Source: Paenibacillus sp. FJAT-26967 (GTDB lineage: Bacteria > Bacillota > Bacilli > Paenibacillales > NBRC-103111). From it: a DNA stretch of 64,000 bases. Each line of letters starts with the position of its first letter. Within the stretch, counting starts at the first letter, position 1. The stretch covers positions 62,001 to 126,000 of the forward strand of contig NZ_LMXH01000004.1 of assembly GCF_001541095.1 (NCBI RefSeq), written 5' to 3'. The notes below the pieces were generated by a model, which worked only from the letters and a program-made list of their open reading frames with translations, was not told the origin of the DNA and made no database searches. The position numbers were made by a program, and so were the translations under genes. Of the stretch, positions 17,092-25,418 are shown piece after piece.

Positions 17092-17948
17092 ACTTTAACC
17101 TCCTTATTCATCCATGTCTTCACCGCTTTGATGGCTTCTTGTTCCGTTAACGGTATGCTGCCCAGATCCATCTGCCGCTTGCGCATTTCCATGCCGAACA
17201 GCGAATATTGGGGAAGAGCGGCCCCGAACGCAAGCGCACGCTCATCGGTAAGAATTTCTTTCGTGTTTCCTTGCATGGCCACTTCACCCTCGTTCAGCAG
17301 GATGATATAGTCCGCATATTCGGCAATCAGCTCAATTTTGTGCTCGACTAGAATGATAGTTTTTCCCTTGTTCTTCATCAGTTCGATAATCTTGAACACA
17401 TCTTCGGTGCCCTTAGGATCAAGCTGCGAGGTAGGCTCGTCAATCACCAGTACATCCGGCTCCATGACGATAATGGAAGCGAGGGCGACCCGCTGCTTCT
17501 GACCGCCGGAGAGCTCGAACGGGTTTTTATCCCGCAAATAATCGATTCCCAGCATTCCGATAACTTGATCCACCTTTTCCACGATGAGCCCGGGATCCAT
17601 TCCGAGATTTTCAAGACCGAATGCAATTTCTTCAAACACGTTGTCCTTCACGCCGCTAATTTGTGTAAAAGGGTTCTGGAAGACATAGCCGATTTTCTGG
17701 GAAAGCTCGCCCAGTTCCCATTCGCGGATATCCTTACCATCAATCAGCACCTCTCCGCGCAGATCCCCTTTATAGAAGTGGGGGATAAACCCGCGGATGA
17801 CATTGCACAGGGTTGTTTTCCCGCCCCCATTGGCACCAACCAGTGCGTACAGTTTGCCTTTTTCAATGGTTAGATTCACGCTCTTGAGTGCATCAGACTC
17901 GCTGATGGGATATTGGTACGATAAATTCTTGATGGTAATTATACTCAT
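17088..17948 (-). CDS. ECF transporter ATPase (EcfA-type), canonical
   Basis: The second ATPase, 286 residues, with all motifs intact: Walker A GANGGGKTTLC, Q-loop YVFQNPFTQI, signature LSGGQKQRVALAS, Walker B VLVIDEPTSQLD and switch ILVEHKIEL. The ATG at 17948 has GGAGAG upstream and overlaps the ecfT stop codon as ATGA. A further ATGA overlap joins it to the next ATPase gene. Because the other ATPase lacks a normal signature, the heterodimer should be asymmetric, with this subunit contributing the working signature. Confidence 0.9.
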   Translation of the reverse strand: MSIITIKNLSYQYPISESDALKSVNLTIEKGKLYALVGANGGGKTTLCNVIRGFIPHFYKGDLRGEVLIDGKDIREWELGELSQKIGYVFQNPFTQISGVKDNVFEEIAFGLENLGMDPGLIVEKVDQVIGMLGIDYLRDKNPFELSGGQKQRVALASIIVMEPDVLVIDEPTSQLDPKGTEDVFKIIELMKNKGKTIILVEHKIELIAEYADYIILLNEGEVAMQGNTKEILTDERALAFGAALPQYSLFGMEMRKRQMDLGSIPLTEQEAIKAVKTWMNKEVKV

Positions 17949-18694
17949 AGCGCAACTCTCCAAATAATTAGGATAGCAAGCAGTACAAACAGCAAAATTT
18001 GAACGAGCCGGTCATACTTTGTTTTCTCCAGTTTATAGATGCTGCTTTTTTTGACATTGGCTGAGAAAGCTCTCGATTCCAGCGTAAGTACCCGTTCCTC
18101 CGTGCTTGCCACCGATCCGAGAATTAGTGGACTAAGCGTCGGCAGGAAGGCCTTCACGCGGACAAACAGCTTGCCTTCGGTTTCAACGCCTCTTGTTTTT
18201 TGTGCGTCCATGATGACATGGGTCAGCTTTTTCATCTCCGGAATGAGCTGGAGTGTGGATAAGATGACATAGGTTACCTTGGGCGGCAAGCCGATCTGTT
18301 CGAGGGAATAGACCAAATCTTTGACCTTGGTGATTCGGAAGAACAGAATGAATGCCGATGCTATCGCCACGATTTTCGATGTGAGGAACAGGGCGAACTC
18401 AATTCCTTCCCGCTTGATGGAGAAGATGCTCCAACTCCACAAGATGTCATTGCCGGGATAGAAAAAGCTTTGCAGAATAAAGATGAACACCACAATCATC
18501 AGCAGGGCCTTAATCGTCAGATTGGAAAATTCCTTAAAGCAGCCGGCAAAGTAGGCCAGCATCATACAAATCGGCAGAATCGCGTAGCTGAATCCGTAGC
18601 CGGGTACTATAAAGGCCGCCAAACATAAAGTCATGGTAATCATAAACTTGCTGGTTGGATAAAGACGGGTCAACATGAACCGTTCATTTTTCAC
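17945..18694 (-). CDS. ECF transporter transmembrane component EcfT
   Basis: A 249-residue membrane protein that links the S component to the two ATPases. It has about five membrane helices and the two coupling motifs of EcfT: DAQKTRGVET and the shorter ESRAFS (both of the Ala-Arg-Gly type). The best start is a GTG at 18694, six bases after AGGAGGAGG; an ATG at 18721 overlaps that site and is rejected. It overlaps the next ATPase gene by four bases. Placing T, A and A genes next to the S gene marks a dedicated (group I) ECF system. Confidence 0.87.
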   Translation of the reverse strand: MKNERFMLTRLYPTSKFMITMTLCLAAFIVPGYGFSYAILPICMMLAYFAGCFKEFSNLTIKALLMIVVFIFILQSFFYPGNDILWSWSIFSIKREGIEFALFLTSKIVAIASAFILFFRITKVKDLVYSLEQIGLPPKVTYVILSTLQLIPEMKKLTHVIMDAQKTRGVETEGKLFVRVKAFLPTLSPLILGSVASTEERVLTLESRAFSANVKKSSIYKLEKTKYDRLVQILLFVLLAILIIWRVAL

Positions 18695-18738
18695 TAGAAC
18701 CTCCTCCTCCTGAAAGCGCATCCATTATTGATTGCAGA

Positions 18739-19338
18739 TTATTTCTTTTTTATGAAAATCGCGCCGTAGTTCAGCTTGGATAAGTATCTCGGAGACATTT
18801 TCATAACGATGACAAAGGCAATAATGTTACTGATGACTTTGTCGAAGCTTTCCACCAGAATTTTGGTCGAGAATACCGCCGTCCAGATCTTCTGTCCGGA
18901 AGCGAGGAATGTAGCGACCACGGCATCGGAGGAGTTGCCGGTCGCTCCGCCGAACATCAGCACCTGGATCGGCGATGCAACGATCAGCACGGCCAGTACA
19001 ACGGCAAATGAAGACAAGATCACTTTCCACAGCTTCGTATACATGCCTTTCATGGCCAGCAGGCCGACCACCAGACCAACGGCCATTTGTACAGGTGTAA
19101 ATGCGAACGAGACGGGGTTCGTTATTCCGACAACGAGATTGGTGCTGGCCCCTGTAACCATTCCGACCCAAGGACCGCCGATCATGGCTGTCAGTATCGT
19201 TCCGATGGTGTTCAAGTAGATCGGGAGCTTGAGCAGCAGCACAATTTGAGCACCGACAAAGTTGATCGCGATACCGATAGGAATTAATAAAATGGCCAGC
19301 AAAGAAAAATCATATTTAAGTCCGCGTTTAATTCCCAC
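18739..19338 (-). CDS. ECF transporter substrate-binding S component, predicted nucleoside or base specific
   Basis: A 199-residue membrane protein with about five or six helices and a basic C-terminal tail (YGAIFIKKK). The start is GTG at 19338 after AGGAGGAATTC. Segments such as LPIYLNTIGTILTAMIGGPW and GMVTGASTNLVVGIT have the small-residue helix pattern of S components, which dock on EcfT. I do not recognise it as a known vitamin family (RibU, ThiT, BioY, FolT). The operon holds only nucleoside enzymes otherwise, so a nucleoside, nucleobase or modified nucleoside is the inferred cargo. Confidence 0.78.
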   Translation of the reverse strand: MGIKRGLKYDFSLLAILLIPIGIAINFVGAQIVLLLKLPIYLNTIGTILTAMIGGPWVGMVTGASTNLVVGITNPVSFAFTPVQMAVGLVVGLLAMKGMYTKLWKVILSSFAVVLAVLIVASPIQVLMFGGATGNSSDAVVATFLASGQKIWTAVFSTKILVESFDKVISNIIAFVIVMKMSPRYLSKLNYGAIFIKKK

Positions 19339-19388
19339 TGAGAATTCCTCCTAGAGCATAGTTTGTCATAAAGCGATTCCATTAAAGA

Positions 19389-20099
19389 CTATTCGTCAGC
19401 CAAGATAGTATGGAGCGCGACCTCTACCATGTCATGGAAGGACTTCTCACTGTCATGATGGGATGAGCGTTCATTAGTCAGCAGATGACTGCCTACCGTT
19501 AAGATGGACAAGGCTTTTACGCCGTATTTGGCAGCAAGCGTGTACAGGGCGGCACTTTCCATCTCGACCGCGAGCACTCCAAAATCCATGAATTTATGAA
19601 GGCGGTCATAAGTTTCCCTATAGAATTCATCGGAATTGTATATATTACCGACAAATATATTTGCTTGCGTATCCTGAGCCAGTTGATAGGCTTTGCTTAA
19701 CATGCCATAATCAGCTGTCGGCGCGTAATTGCAGCCATAAAATATTTTTTCCATCAGATTGCTGTCCGAAGATACGGCTTGGGCCAGTACGATGTCGCGG
19801 ACCTGAAGTTCTTTTTGCATGGCGCCGCATGTACCGATGCGGATCAGCTTTTTGACCCCGTAATCCTGAATCAGCTCTGTCGCATAAATGCTCATGGTCG
19901 GGTTGCCCATTCCCGTACCTTGGACAGAAACCCGGGTCCCTTTATAAAGGCCGGTGTACCCATACATGCCTCTTACTTCGTTATAACAATACGCTTCCTC
20001 TAAAAAGTGCTCTGCTACAAACTTGGCCCGTAAAGGGTCGCCGGGCAGCAACACGCGTTCTGCGATTTCTCCTTGTTTGGCTCCTAGATGTATGCTCAT
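19389..20099 (-). CDS. deoD: purine-nucleoside phosphorylase, DeoD type
   Basis: A 236-residue hexameric purine nucleoside phosphorylase: purine nucleoside plus phosphate gives base and (deoxy)ribose-1-phosphate. The family start (IHLGAKQGEIAERVLLPGDP), the phosphate site GTGMGNPTMSIY, and the C-terminal AVEMESAALYTLA with ILTVGSHLLT, where the catalytic aspartate of most members would stand as SDH, are present; here SH replaces SD. The final NERSSHHDSEKSFHDM is standard. AGGAGGAG precedes the ATG. It is the first gene of the operon, upstream of the ECF transporter genes. Confidence 0.92.
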   Translation of the reverse strand: MSIHLGAKQGEIAERVLLPGDPLRAKFVAEHFLEEAYCYNEVRGMYGYTGLYKGTRVSVQGTGMGNPTMSIYATELIQDYGVKKLIRIGTCGAMQKELQVRDIVLAQAVSSDSNLMEKIFYGCNYAPTADYGMLSKAYQLAQDTQANIFVGNIYNSDEFYRETYDRLHKFMDFGVLAVEMESAALYTLAAKYGVKALSILTVGSHLLTNERSSHHDSEKSFHDMVEVALHTILADE

Positions 20100-20131
20100 C
20101 GGGCTCCTCCTGCTTACTGGCTTCCCTTTTA

Positions 20132-20189
20132 GGAAAGCGCTTTATTTTCTTTCTGTCTTCATCATAGTAAGAATCGGAGGGAGAACCAA
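20132..20189 (-). promoter_or_regulatory. nucleoside operon promoter with a possible cre site
   Basis: On the minus strand: TTGGTT (20184-20189), 17 bp, TATGAT (20161-20166). About 15 bases past the -10 box lies ATAAAGCGCTTTCC (20132-20145), which matches 11 of 14 positions of the ideal cre sequence TGAAAGCGCTTTCA. A CcpA block at this place would act as a roadblock, placing the operon under carbon control. Confidence 0.5.
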
Positions 20190-20239
20190 GACCAGAATGT
20201 TACGGAGCTTAACGGAAAAATACAACCATGCGCTGCAGG

Positions 20240-21685
20240 CTATATTAATTCCTGGCGGATATTTTCCAGATCCCGTTTGGTCGGTATCGTTGAAATGATG
20301 ACCACGGGTACCGAAGTCAGCTTAACGGGAAACGTGCTAATTACAAAATCAATGCCGTGCTTCCGGATTATCTCATCGGTAAGACCCTCCATAATGGAAG
20401 TGTTGATAATCAGCTCGTCGCCAATTTCATTCTTGATGAGCGTGGCTACGTAATGGCGGATTGAGAATTCCTCGCCGATCAGCAAAAACGCTTTTTTGCT
20501 GTTGTACCGCAAGCTGGAGCTGATCAATAGCGTCAGCTTGGTCAGATGATAGTCGTTATACAGAATACCGGGATAGCGCTGTGCCCATTTCTGCATGCAG
20601 TTCTGTACGCCTTGGTACAGGGGGCGGCATTCTCTTTGGACATATTCTGTCAGGCTGCTTGTCGAGATCGCTGTCATATCGGGAAGCGCATTTTCCAGCC
20701 GCAGTTTCTCGAAGAATTCCCCGATTTCCCAGATAAACCGATCGGTCATATCAATGGTAGGGTAAGCGTCGAGCGCCAGCATGAGGAAATGATTGACGAT
20801 TCTATATTTTTCTTCTTGGATCTGCACGAGATTTGCTTTCTCCAGCGATACCATTGTTCTGACCTTCGCGTCATCATAATAGTTATATTGGCTCAAACTA
20901 AACATAGCCTGAAGAAAACGGATTTCATCCAGCGGCAAATGAATGGAATAGCGCTGTTCAAGCGTTCGTGCCAGGGCGGTAACGGAAGAATGGAGCATGC
21001 TGCTCTCCCAGTCGTATTGACCTCTGGGGACGTCCGCATGTTTGTCCTGCAGCACTCTCGTAATAATGATAGCGGCCAGAAAGGATAAGCTTCTTTTGGC
21101 ATTGAGGAAATATACGATATCATTCTCCGACTCGACTGTCGTGATATATTCGTGGATTTGAGCCTGGTCCATGCCGGGGAACGGCCAGCCGGAGAATTCG
21201 TAAGCATCGTAATACAATTTCAAGTAAAAATAACGGATATTAATTTCACTGCCCTTGACCTCGGGCATGGAATACGCGATACGCAAATGGTATGGCTTCA
21301 ACTCATGGTTGTTTAACCGGATAATCAGCTTTTTCAGCGAGGAAGCGCTCATATACAGCTTGTCGGCCAGCTCTTCCAGTGAATAGCGCCCTCCCTCGGC
21401 GAAAAGCAGATCGAGCAGCCGATAAAAGGTTCTCTGCCTGTATATGGAGGAAATGACTTCGCCAATCGCCACATTCCGTTTTTCGTAATGGAGAATGACG
21501 CCTTTGCCCCGGGAAATTTCAATATGAATCGAAGGAGGCAACTCCTGCTTGGTTTCGTCAATGATTTTACGGATTGTTTTGTCTGAGACGCCAATCTGTT
21601 TTTCAATCTCGGCCAAGGTGAACCATCGATATTCGGAATCGAGCAGGGTCAACAGTTTTAGTGTCAATAGAAATTCCTTTTCCAT
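20240..21685 (-). CDS. Mga/BglG-like transcriptional regulator
   Basis: A 481-residue regulator. The N-terminus has a winged helix (WFTLAEIEKQIGVSDKTIRKII) followed by a second helix-turn-helix (YSLEELADKLYMSASSLKKLI), the double-HTH plan of Mga, AtxA and BglG-type activators. The middle is helical and PRD-like but with few conserved histidines. The C-terminus (KKAFLLIGEEFSIRHYVATLI, then DFVISTFPV) resembles a PTS EIIB-like domain. AGGGAGAG precedes the ATG. Its stop codon lies 140 bp from the start of deoD on the same strand, so it probably activates the nucleoside operon. The ligand is unknown. Confidence 0.75.
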   Translation of the reverse strand: MEKEFLLTLKLLTLLDSEYRWFTLAEIEKQIGVSDKTIRKIIDETKQELPPSIHIEISRGKGVILHYEKRNVAIGEVISSIYRQRTFYRLLDLLFAEGGRYSLEELADKLYMSASSLKKLIIRLNNHELKPYHLRIAYSMPEVKGSEINIRYFYLKLYYDAYEFSGWPFPGMDQAQIHEYITTVESENDIVYFLNAKRSLSFLAAIIITRVLQDKHADVPRGQYDWESSMLHSSVTALARTLEQRYSIHLPLDEIRFLQAMFSLSQYNYYDDAKVRTMVSLEKANLVQIQEEKYRIVNHFLMLALDAYPTIDMTDRFIWEIGEFFEKLRLENALPDMTAISTSSLTEYVQRECRPLYQGVQNCMQKWAQRYPGILYNDYHLTKLTLLISSSLRYNSKKAFLLIGEEFSIRHYVATLIKNEIGDELIINTSIMEGLTDEIIRKHGIDFVISTFPVKLTSVPVVIISTIPTKRDLENIRQELI

Positions 21686-21783
21686 GCGTTTGTTCTCTCC
21701 CTTCCCGAAAGAATCGGTTAGATGTTAGTTGTCTCACAAGTTGATAAACCCAGATAGGAGATGGAGTGAACATATCTATAAAT

Positions 21784-21836
21784 AGCCGCGTAAAACGTTG
21801 TAGAAGACGTCTCGTTTCGCGCGGCTTACAGTCCAT
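21784..21836. other. hairpin between the regulator and the haem operon
   Basis: AGCCGCG (21784-21790) pairs with CGCGGCT (21830-21836), with an inner AAACG/CGTTT pair. It lies about 100 bp upstream of the Mga-like gene. It could be a leader structure of that gene or the end of a lost transcript; there is no clear T-run. Confidence 0.35.
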
Positions 21837-22004
21837 GTGATTTTCTAATTTTAATAAGTATGTCCCAGGACAAGTATCCTTATCTTATATGTAATCGTAA
21901 TGTGCTTTGAAGTTTTAATCAATCGCTATATCAAGACTAATAAAATAACACCAAAATAGAATTCCGTTGCATGGAAGTCGTATCTATGATAGTCTATCTA
22001 ACAT

Positions 22005-22024
22005 TGAGAATGATTATCATTATT
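22005..22024 (+). promoter_or_regulatory. Fur box of the haem-import operon
   Basis: TGAGAATGATTATCA (22005-22019) matches the 7-1-7 Fur motif TGATAATNATTATCA at all but one base and continues into TTATT. It lies 20 bp before the start of the lipoprotein gene, so iron should repress the operon. Confidence 0.85.
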
Positions 22025-22043
22025 AAAGGAGTAGAATAACATT

Positions 22044-23054
22044 ATGAATTCATCGTACAAAAAAGCATCGCTTCTCCTTGTTTCCATACTAGCTCTTAAT
22101 ATCTTGGCAGCATGCGGCAACAACAATAATGCATCACCGGCGTCCAGCCCTGCTGCGGGTCAATCTGCTAGTCCTTCCGCTACGGCTCCGGCAAGCGCAC
22201 AACCTGCTGCCTTGACTGTCGATGAAACGAAAGCGAAGGAGCTGCAAGCTAAGTTCGGCGACAAGAAGCCGGAGAAGGTTGTCGTCACTTCTGTCGCGCT
22301 TGCCGAGATGCTCGATGTGCTCGGGGTCATGCCGGCCGGCATACCTACTTCGAAGACGGCTCTTCCTGCAGCATTCGAGGGCGTCACTCAGATTGGTTCG
22401 GCGCTTAAGCCTGATGCGGAGATTATTGCCAGTCTGAAACCGGATGTCGTGTTAGGTCCGAAATCGATCGAGGACAGCCTGAACAAACAGTTGGGCTCCG
22501 CAAACCTCAATTTGCGCTATCTGCCGACAGATTCGCTTGAAGATTTAAAGCTGTCCCTGGTTGTACTCAGCCGTGTGTTCGGCCAAGAAGAGAAAGCAAG
22601 CGCGCTTATCGAACGTCTGACACAAGAAGAAGCGGCAGCAGTCAAGCAGGCGGAAGGGAAAGCCGCGCCTAAGGTTATGTTCCTGTTCGGATCGGCGGAA
22701 TCATTCATGCTGATGAATGAGAGCACATTTCCTGGCAGCCTGGCCAAAAAACTGGGAGCCACAAACATTGTATCAGCGACGCTGAAAAGCAAGGAAACTT
22801 ACGTGCCGCTCGATATGGAGAGTGTCGTGGCGGCTAATCCGGATGCCATTCTGCTTGTCGCGCACGGAGATCCGGAAGCGGCTAAGAAAGCGTTTGAGGA
22901 AGACGTGAAGAAAAATGGCGCATGGGAGAAGCTTAATGCTTTCCGGAACAACCGTGTTGAAGCGCTCGATTACAACTTGTTCGGTGTAGCATCCATCGTG
23001 AAAGCTCCTTCGGCCTACAAAGAGATAGCAAACAAGCTATTCCCGACTAACTAA
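22044..23054 (+). CDS. IsdE-like haem-binding lipoprotein of an ABC importer
   Basis: A 336-residue class III substrate-binding protein. The lipobox is LAAC at residues 21-24, followed by a long Ser/Ala/Pro linker, so it is tethered to the outer face of the membrane. Several stretches match my memory of staphylococcal IsdE: GIPTSKTALP, ASLKPDVVL, VAHGDP and LFGVASIVKAP. The histidine of VAHGDP corresponds to the axial haem ligand of IsdE. The methionine ligand seems to be replaced by leucine (GSALKPD), so coordination may differ. AAAGGAG precedes the ATG. It leads a five-gene Fur-boxed operon. Confidence 0.8.
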   Translation: MNSSYKKASLLLVSILALNILAACGNNNNASPASSPAAGQSASPSATAPASAQPAALTVDETKAKELQAKFGDKKPEKVVVTSVALAEMLDVLGVMPAGIPTSKTALPAAFEGVTQIGSALKPDAEIIASLKPDVVLGPKSIEDSLNKQLGSANLNLRYLPTDSLEDLKLSLVVLSRVFGQEEKASALIERLTQEEAAAVKQAEGKAAPKVMFLFGSAESFMLMNESTFPGSLAKKLGATNIVSATLKSKETYVPLDMESVVAANPDAILLVAHGDPEAAKKAFEEDVKKNGAWEKLNAFRNNRVEALDYNLFGVASIVKAPSAYKEIANKLFPTN

Positions 23055-23076
23055 CAGCAACCGGAGGAACAAGAAG

Positions 23077-24072
23077 ATGAAATCCGCGACATTGCGATCG
23101 TCTAGTAAAATTATCGAGATCATCACCTTTGTCCTGCTAGTGATCGTTGTTATCGTCTCGATTGGTCTGGGCAGTGTCAAAATTCCATTCGGAGAGCTGC
23201 TCAGTACGTTGTTTGGAAATTCAACGGGCCAATACGACACGATTATGTGGGATATCCGTATACCCCGGGTGCTGCTGGCACTCTTCATCGGGGCTAATCT
23301 GGCTATCTCCGGAGCGATGCTTCAAGCGGTTATGAACAATCCGCTCGCAGATCCCGGTCTAACCGGCGTGTCGAGCGGCGCCGCCGTAGCCGCATTGTTC
23401 ATTCTGCTCGTTATGCCCGGGCTGAGCTCTGTGCTGCCGATTGCGGCAATTGGCGGTGGCGCTGTTGCTTCGGCTATGGTTTACCTGCTCTCATGGAACA
23501 AACGGGGAATCACGCCGATTCGCGTCATTCTGTCCGGTGTCGCCGTGAACGCTATCTTCGGCGGCTTTATCGGTCTCATGTCGATTTTGTACAGCGACAA
23601 GCTCCCGGGCGCCCTACAATGGCTGAACGGCAGTTTGTCCGGCAAAGGCATGGGAGATGCCCTGACTATCGTTCCTTACTCGGCCGTTGGCTGGATAGCC
23701 GCATTCTTCTGTATCCGCAAAGCGAATACGCTGCGGCTCGGGGAGCAAGTGGCCGTCAATCTGGGGGAGAGCATGACCAAGGTTCGGATTCTGCTCTCTC
23801 TTGTGGCGGTCTATCTTGCGGCCGTATCCGTATCCGTCGTCGGCTTGATCGGTTTTATCGGTCTCGTTGTGCCGCATATGGCTCGTATTTTCGTCGGATC
23901 CAACTACAGCCGGCTAATCCCCATGAGTCTCATGCTCGGCGCGATCGTCCTGGTCGTTGCCGATACGGCGGGGCGCACGTTGTTTGCTCCGCTGGATATA
24001 CCGGCTGGAATCATAATGGCGATTGCGGGTGGTCCGTACTTCTTGTATCTGATGCGTAAAGGAGAGGTATGA
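23077..24072 (+). CDS. FecCD-family permease of the haem importer
   Basis: A 331-residue membrane permease with about nine or ten helices, of the BtuC/FecCD family. Family segments are clear: WDIRIPRVLLALFIGANLAI, GLTGVSSGAAVAA, GLIGFIGLVVPHMAR and LDIPAGIIMAIAGGPYFLYL. Only one permease gene is present, so it should act as a homodimer, as for IsdF and HmuU. The start ATG has CGGAGGAAC upstream, 22 bp after the lipoprotein gene, and its stop is followed at once by the ATPase gene. Confidence 0.9.
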   Translation: MKSATLRSSSKIIEIITFVLLVIVVIVSIGLGSVKIPFGELLSTLFGNSTGQYDTIMWDIRIPRVLLALFIGANLAISGAMLQAVMNNPLADPGLTGVSSGAAVAALFILLVMPGLSSVLPIAAIGGGAVASAMVYLLSWNKRGITPIRVILSGVAVNAIFGGFIGLMSILYSDKLPGALQWLNGSLSGKGMGDALTIVPYSAVGWIAAFFCIRKANTLRLGEQVAVNLGESMTKVRILLSLVAVYLAAVSVSVVGLIGFIGLVVPHMARIFVGSNYSRLIPMSLMLGAIVLVVADTAGRTLFAPLDIPAGIIMAIAGGPYFLYLMRKGEV

Positions 24073-24073
24073 C

Positions 24074-24895
24074 ATGATCGAGGCACAGTCCGTCGCTATC
24101 AAGTATGAAGGGCGAACGATTATAGACAACATCACGCTGCAAGTGCAAGAAGGCGAGATCGTATCCATTATCGGTCCTAACGGATCAGGCAAGTCAACGT
24201 TACTCAAGAGCATGTCCCGCTTGATTCCGTGCGAACAAGGCTGCGTCCGTATTGCCGGACAGGAGATCGGAACACTTAGCAGCAAGCGAGTCGCCCAACT
24301 GCTCTGTATGCTGTGTCAGGCCAATCAGACACCTGCGGATATGACCGTCGAGGAACTCGTATCTTATGGCAGGATGCCTCATAAAAAATGGTACGAGCGG
24401 CTCGATGCAAGCGACCACGAGGTCGTAGATTGGGCGCTGGATTGTACGGGGCTTGTTACTTACCGCGAGCGATTAGTCGCTTCGCTGTCGGGAGGCGAAG
24501 CCCAGCGGGCATGGATTGCCATGGCGCTGGCGCAACGGCCGAAAATCTTGATGCTTGATGAACCGACCACATATCTCGATATCGCACACCAGCTTGAAGT
24601 GCTTGAACTGATTCGTTCGATTAACCGGGAGTTAGGCATTACCGTCGTGATGGTCTTACACGACCTGAACCAAGCGAGTGCGTACAGCGATCGGATCTGT
24701 GTGCTCCGGGGCGGCAATCTGACGATGACCGGCAGTCCGAGGGAAGTATTGACGCCCGAGCTGATCCGAGACGTATATGGTGTTGAAGCGGAAGTTACGC
24801 TTGACGCTGCGGACGAAAGCCTGCGTATCCATATTCATAAAAGAACGGAAGTTACGAGTGCTCGTGCGCAGCTGACTTCCCTACCACTATACTAG
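24074..24895 (+). CDS. ATPase of the haem/siderophore importer
   Basis: A 273-residue FecE/HmuV-type ATPase. Walker A is GPNGSGKSTLL, the Q-loop LCQANQTPADM, signature LSGGEAQRAWIAMA, Walker B ILMLDEPTTYLD and switch MVLHDLNQA. It starts one base after the permease stop with GGAGAGG upstream, so expression is coupled. The C-terminal 30 residues beyond the usual end (HIHKRTEVTSARAQLT) are an extension of unknown role. Confidence 0.9.
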   Translation: MIEAQSVAIKYEGRTIIDNITLQVQEGEIVSIIGPNGSGKSTLLKSMSRLIPCEQGCVRIAGQEIGTLSSKRVAQLLCMLCQANQTPADMTVEELVSYGRMPHKKWYERLDASDHEVVDWALDCTGLVTYRERLVASLSGGEAQRAWIAMALAQRPKILMLDEPTTYLDIAHQLEVLELIRSINRELGITVVMVLHDLNQASAYSDRICVLRGGNLTMTGSPREVLTPELIRDVYGVEAEVTLDAADESLRIHIHKRTEVTSARAQLTSLPLY

Positions 24896-24907
24896 GAGGC
24901 AACAATT

Positions 24908-25414
24908 ATGAAACAACTGAATATTGATGAAATCAGACAACGGTTCGTGAACTTCGTCACCAGCCGCAAATCACTCGTGATCAGCTCCCAGGACGAGCAT
25001 GGCGTGCCTTTCATCAGCTATGCTCCGTACGTTCATCTGAATAATAGGCTGTACATCTACATTAGCCGCATTTCGGATCACTATCGTTACGTAGAGACCG
25101 GCCCCAAAGTCCATGTTATGCTCATCAACGACGAGTCGGAGGCTCAGAACATTTTTGCCAGAGAGCGTGCGCGTTGGGTTTGTACGACCGAAAACTTAGG
25201 CAATGAAGGGCAAGAGGAAATTTTTGCGGCCTTTGATAACGCGTTCGGGGATAAAATGATGGGCATGCTTCGCGGTCTCGACTTCTCCTTATTCGAGTTG
25301 ACGCCTCTGGAAGGGCGTTACGTCATCGGGTTCGGACAAGCGTTTGACGTTGATTTGAGCGGCGACCGCTTTGAGCATGTCGTTGTTGATAAAAAAGACG
25401 GAAGCAGGGACTAA
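24908..25414 (+). CDS. HugZ-like haem-degrading protein (pyridoxamine phosphate oxidase fold)
   Basis: A 168-residue split-barrel protein of the HugZ/HutZ group, which binds and opens the haem ring to free iron. The barrel is seen as LVISSQDEHGVPFISYAPYV, LYIYISRISDHYRYV and VHVMLINDESEAQNIF. The typical C-terminal end GRYVIGFGQAFDVDL is followed by FEHVVVDKK, with a histidine in the region that ligates haem in HugZ. AGGAGG precedes the ATG. It directly follows the ABC importer genes, supporting haem rather than a siderophore as the cargo. Confidence 0.85.
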   Translation: MKQLNIDEIRQRFVNFVTSRKSLVISSQDEHGVPFISYAPYVHLNNRLYIYISRISDHYRYVETGPKVHVMLINDESEAQNIFARERARWVCTTENLGNEGQEEIFAAFDNAFGDKMMGMLRGLDFSLFELTPLEGRYVIGFGQAFDVDLSGDRFEHVVVDKKDGSRD

Positions 25415-25418
25415 GGGT

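Noticed and set aside
16558-17310. 250-codon plus-strand frame across the two ECF ATPase genes
   Set aside because: It is antisense to both conserved ATPase genes and has no ribosome binding site.
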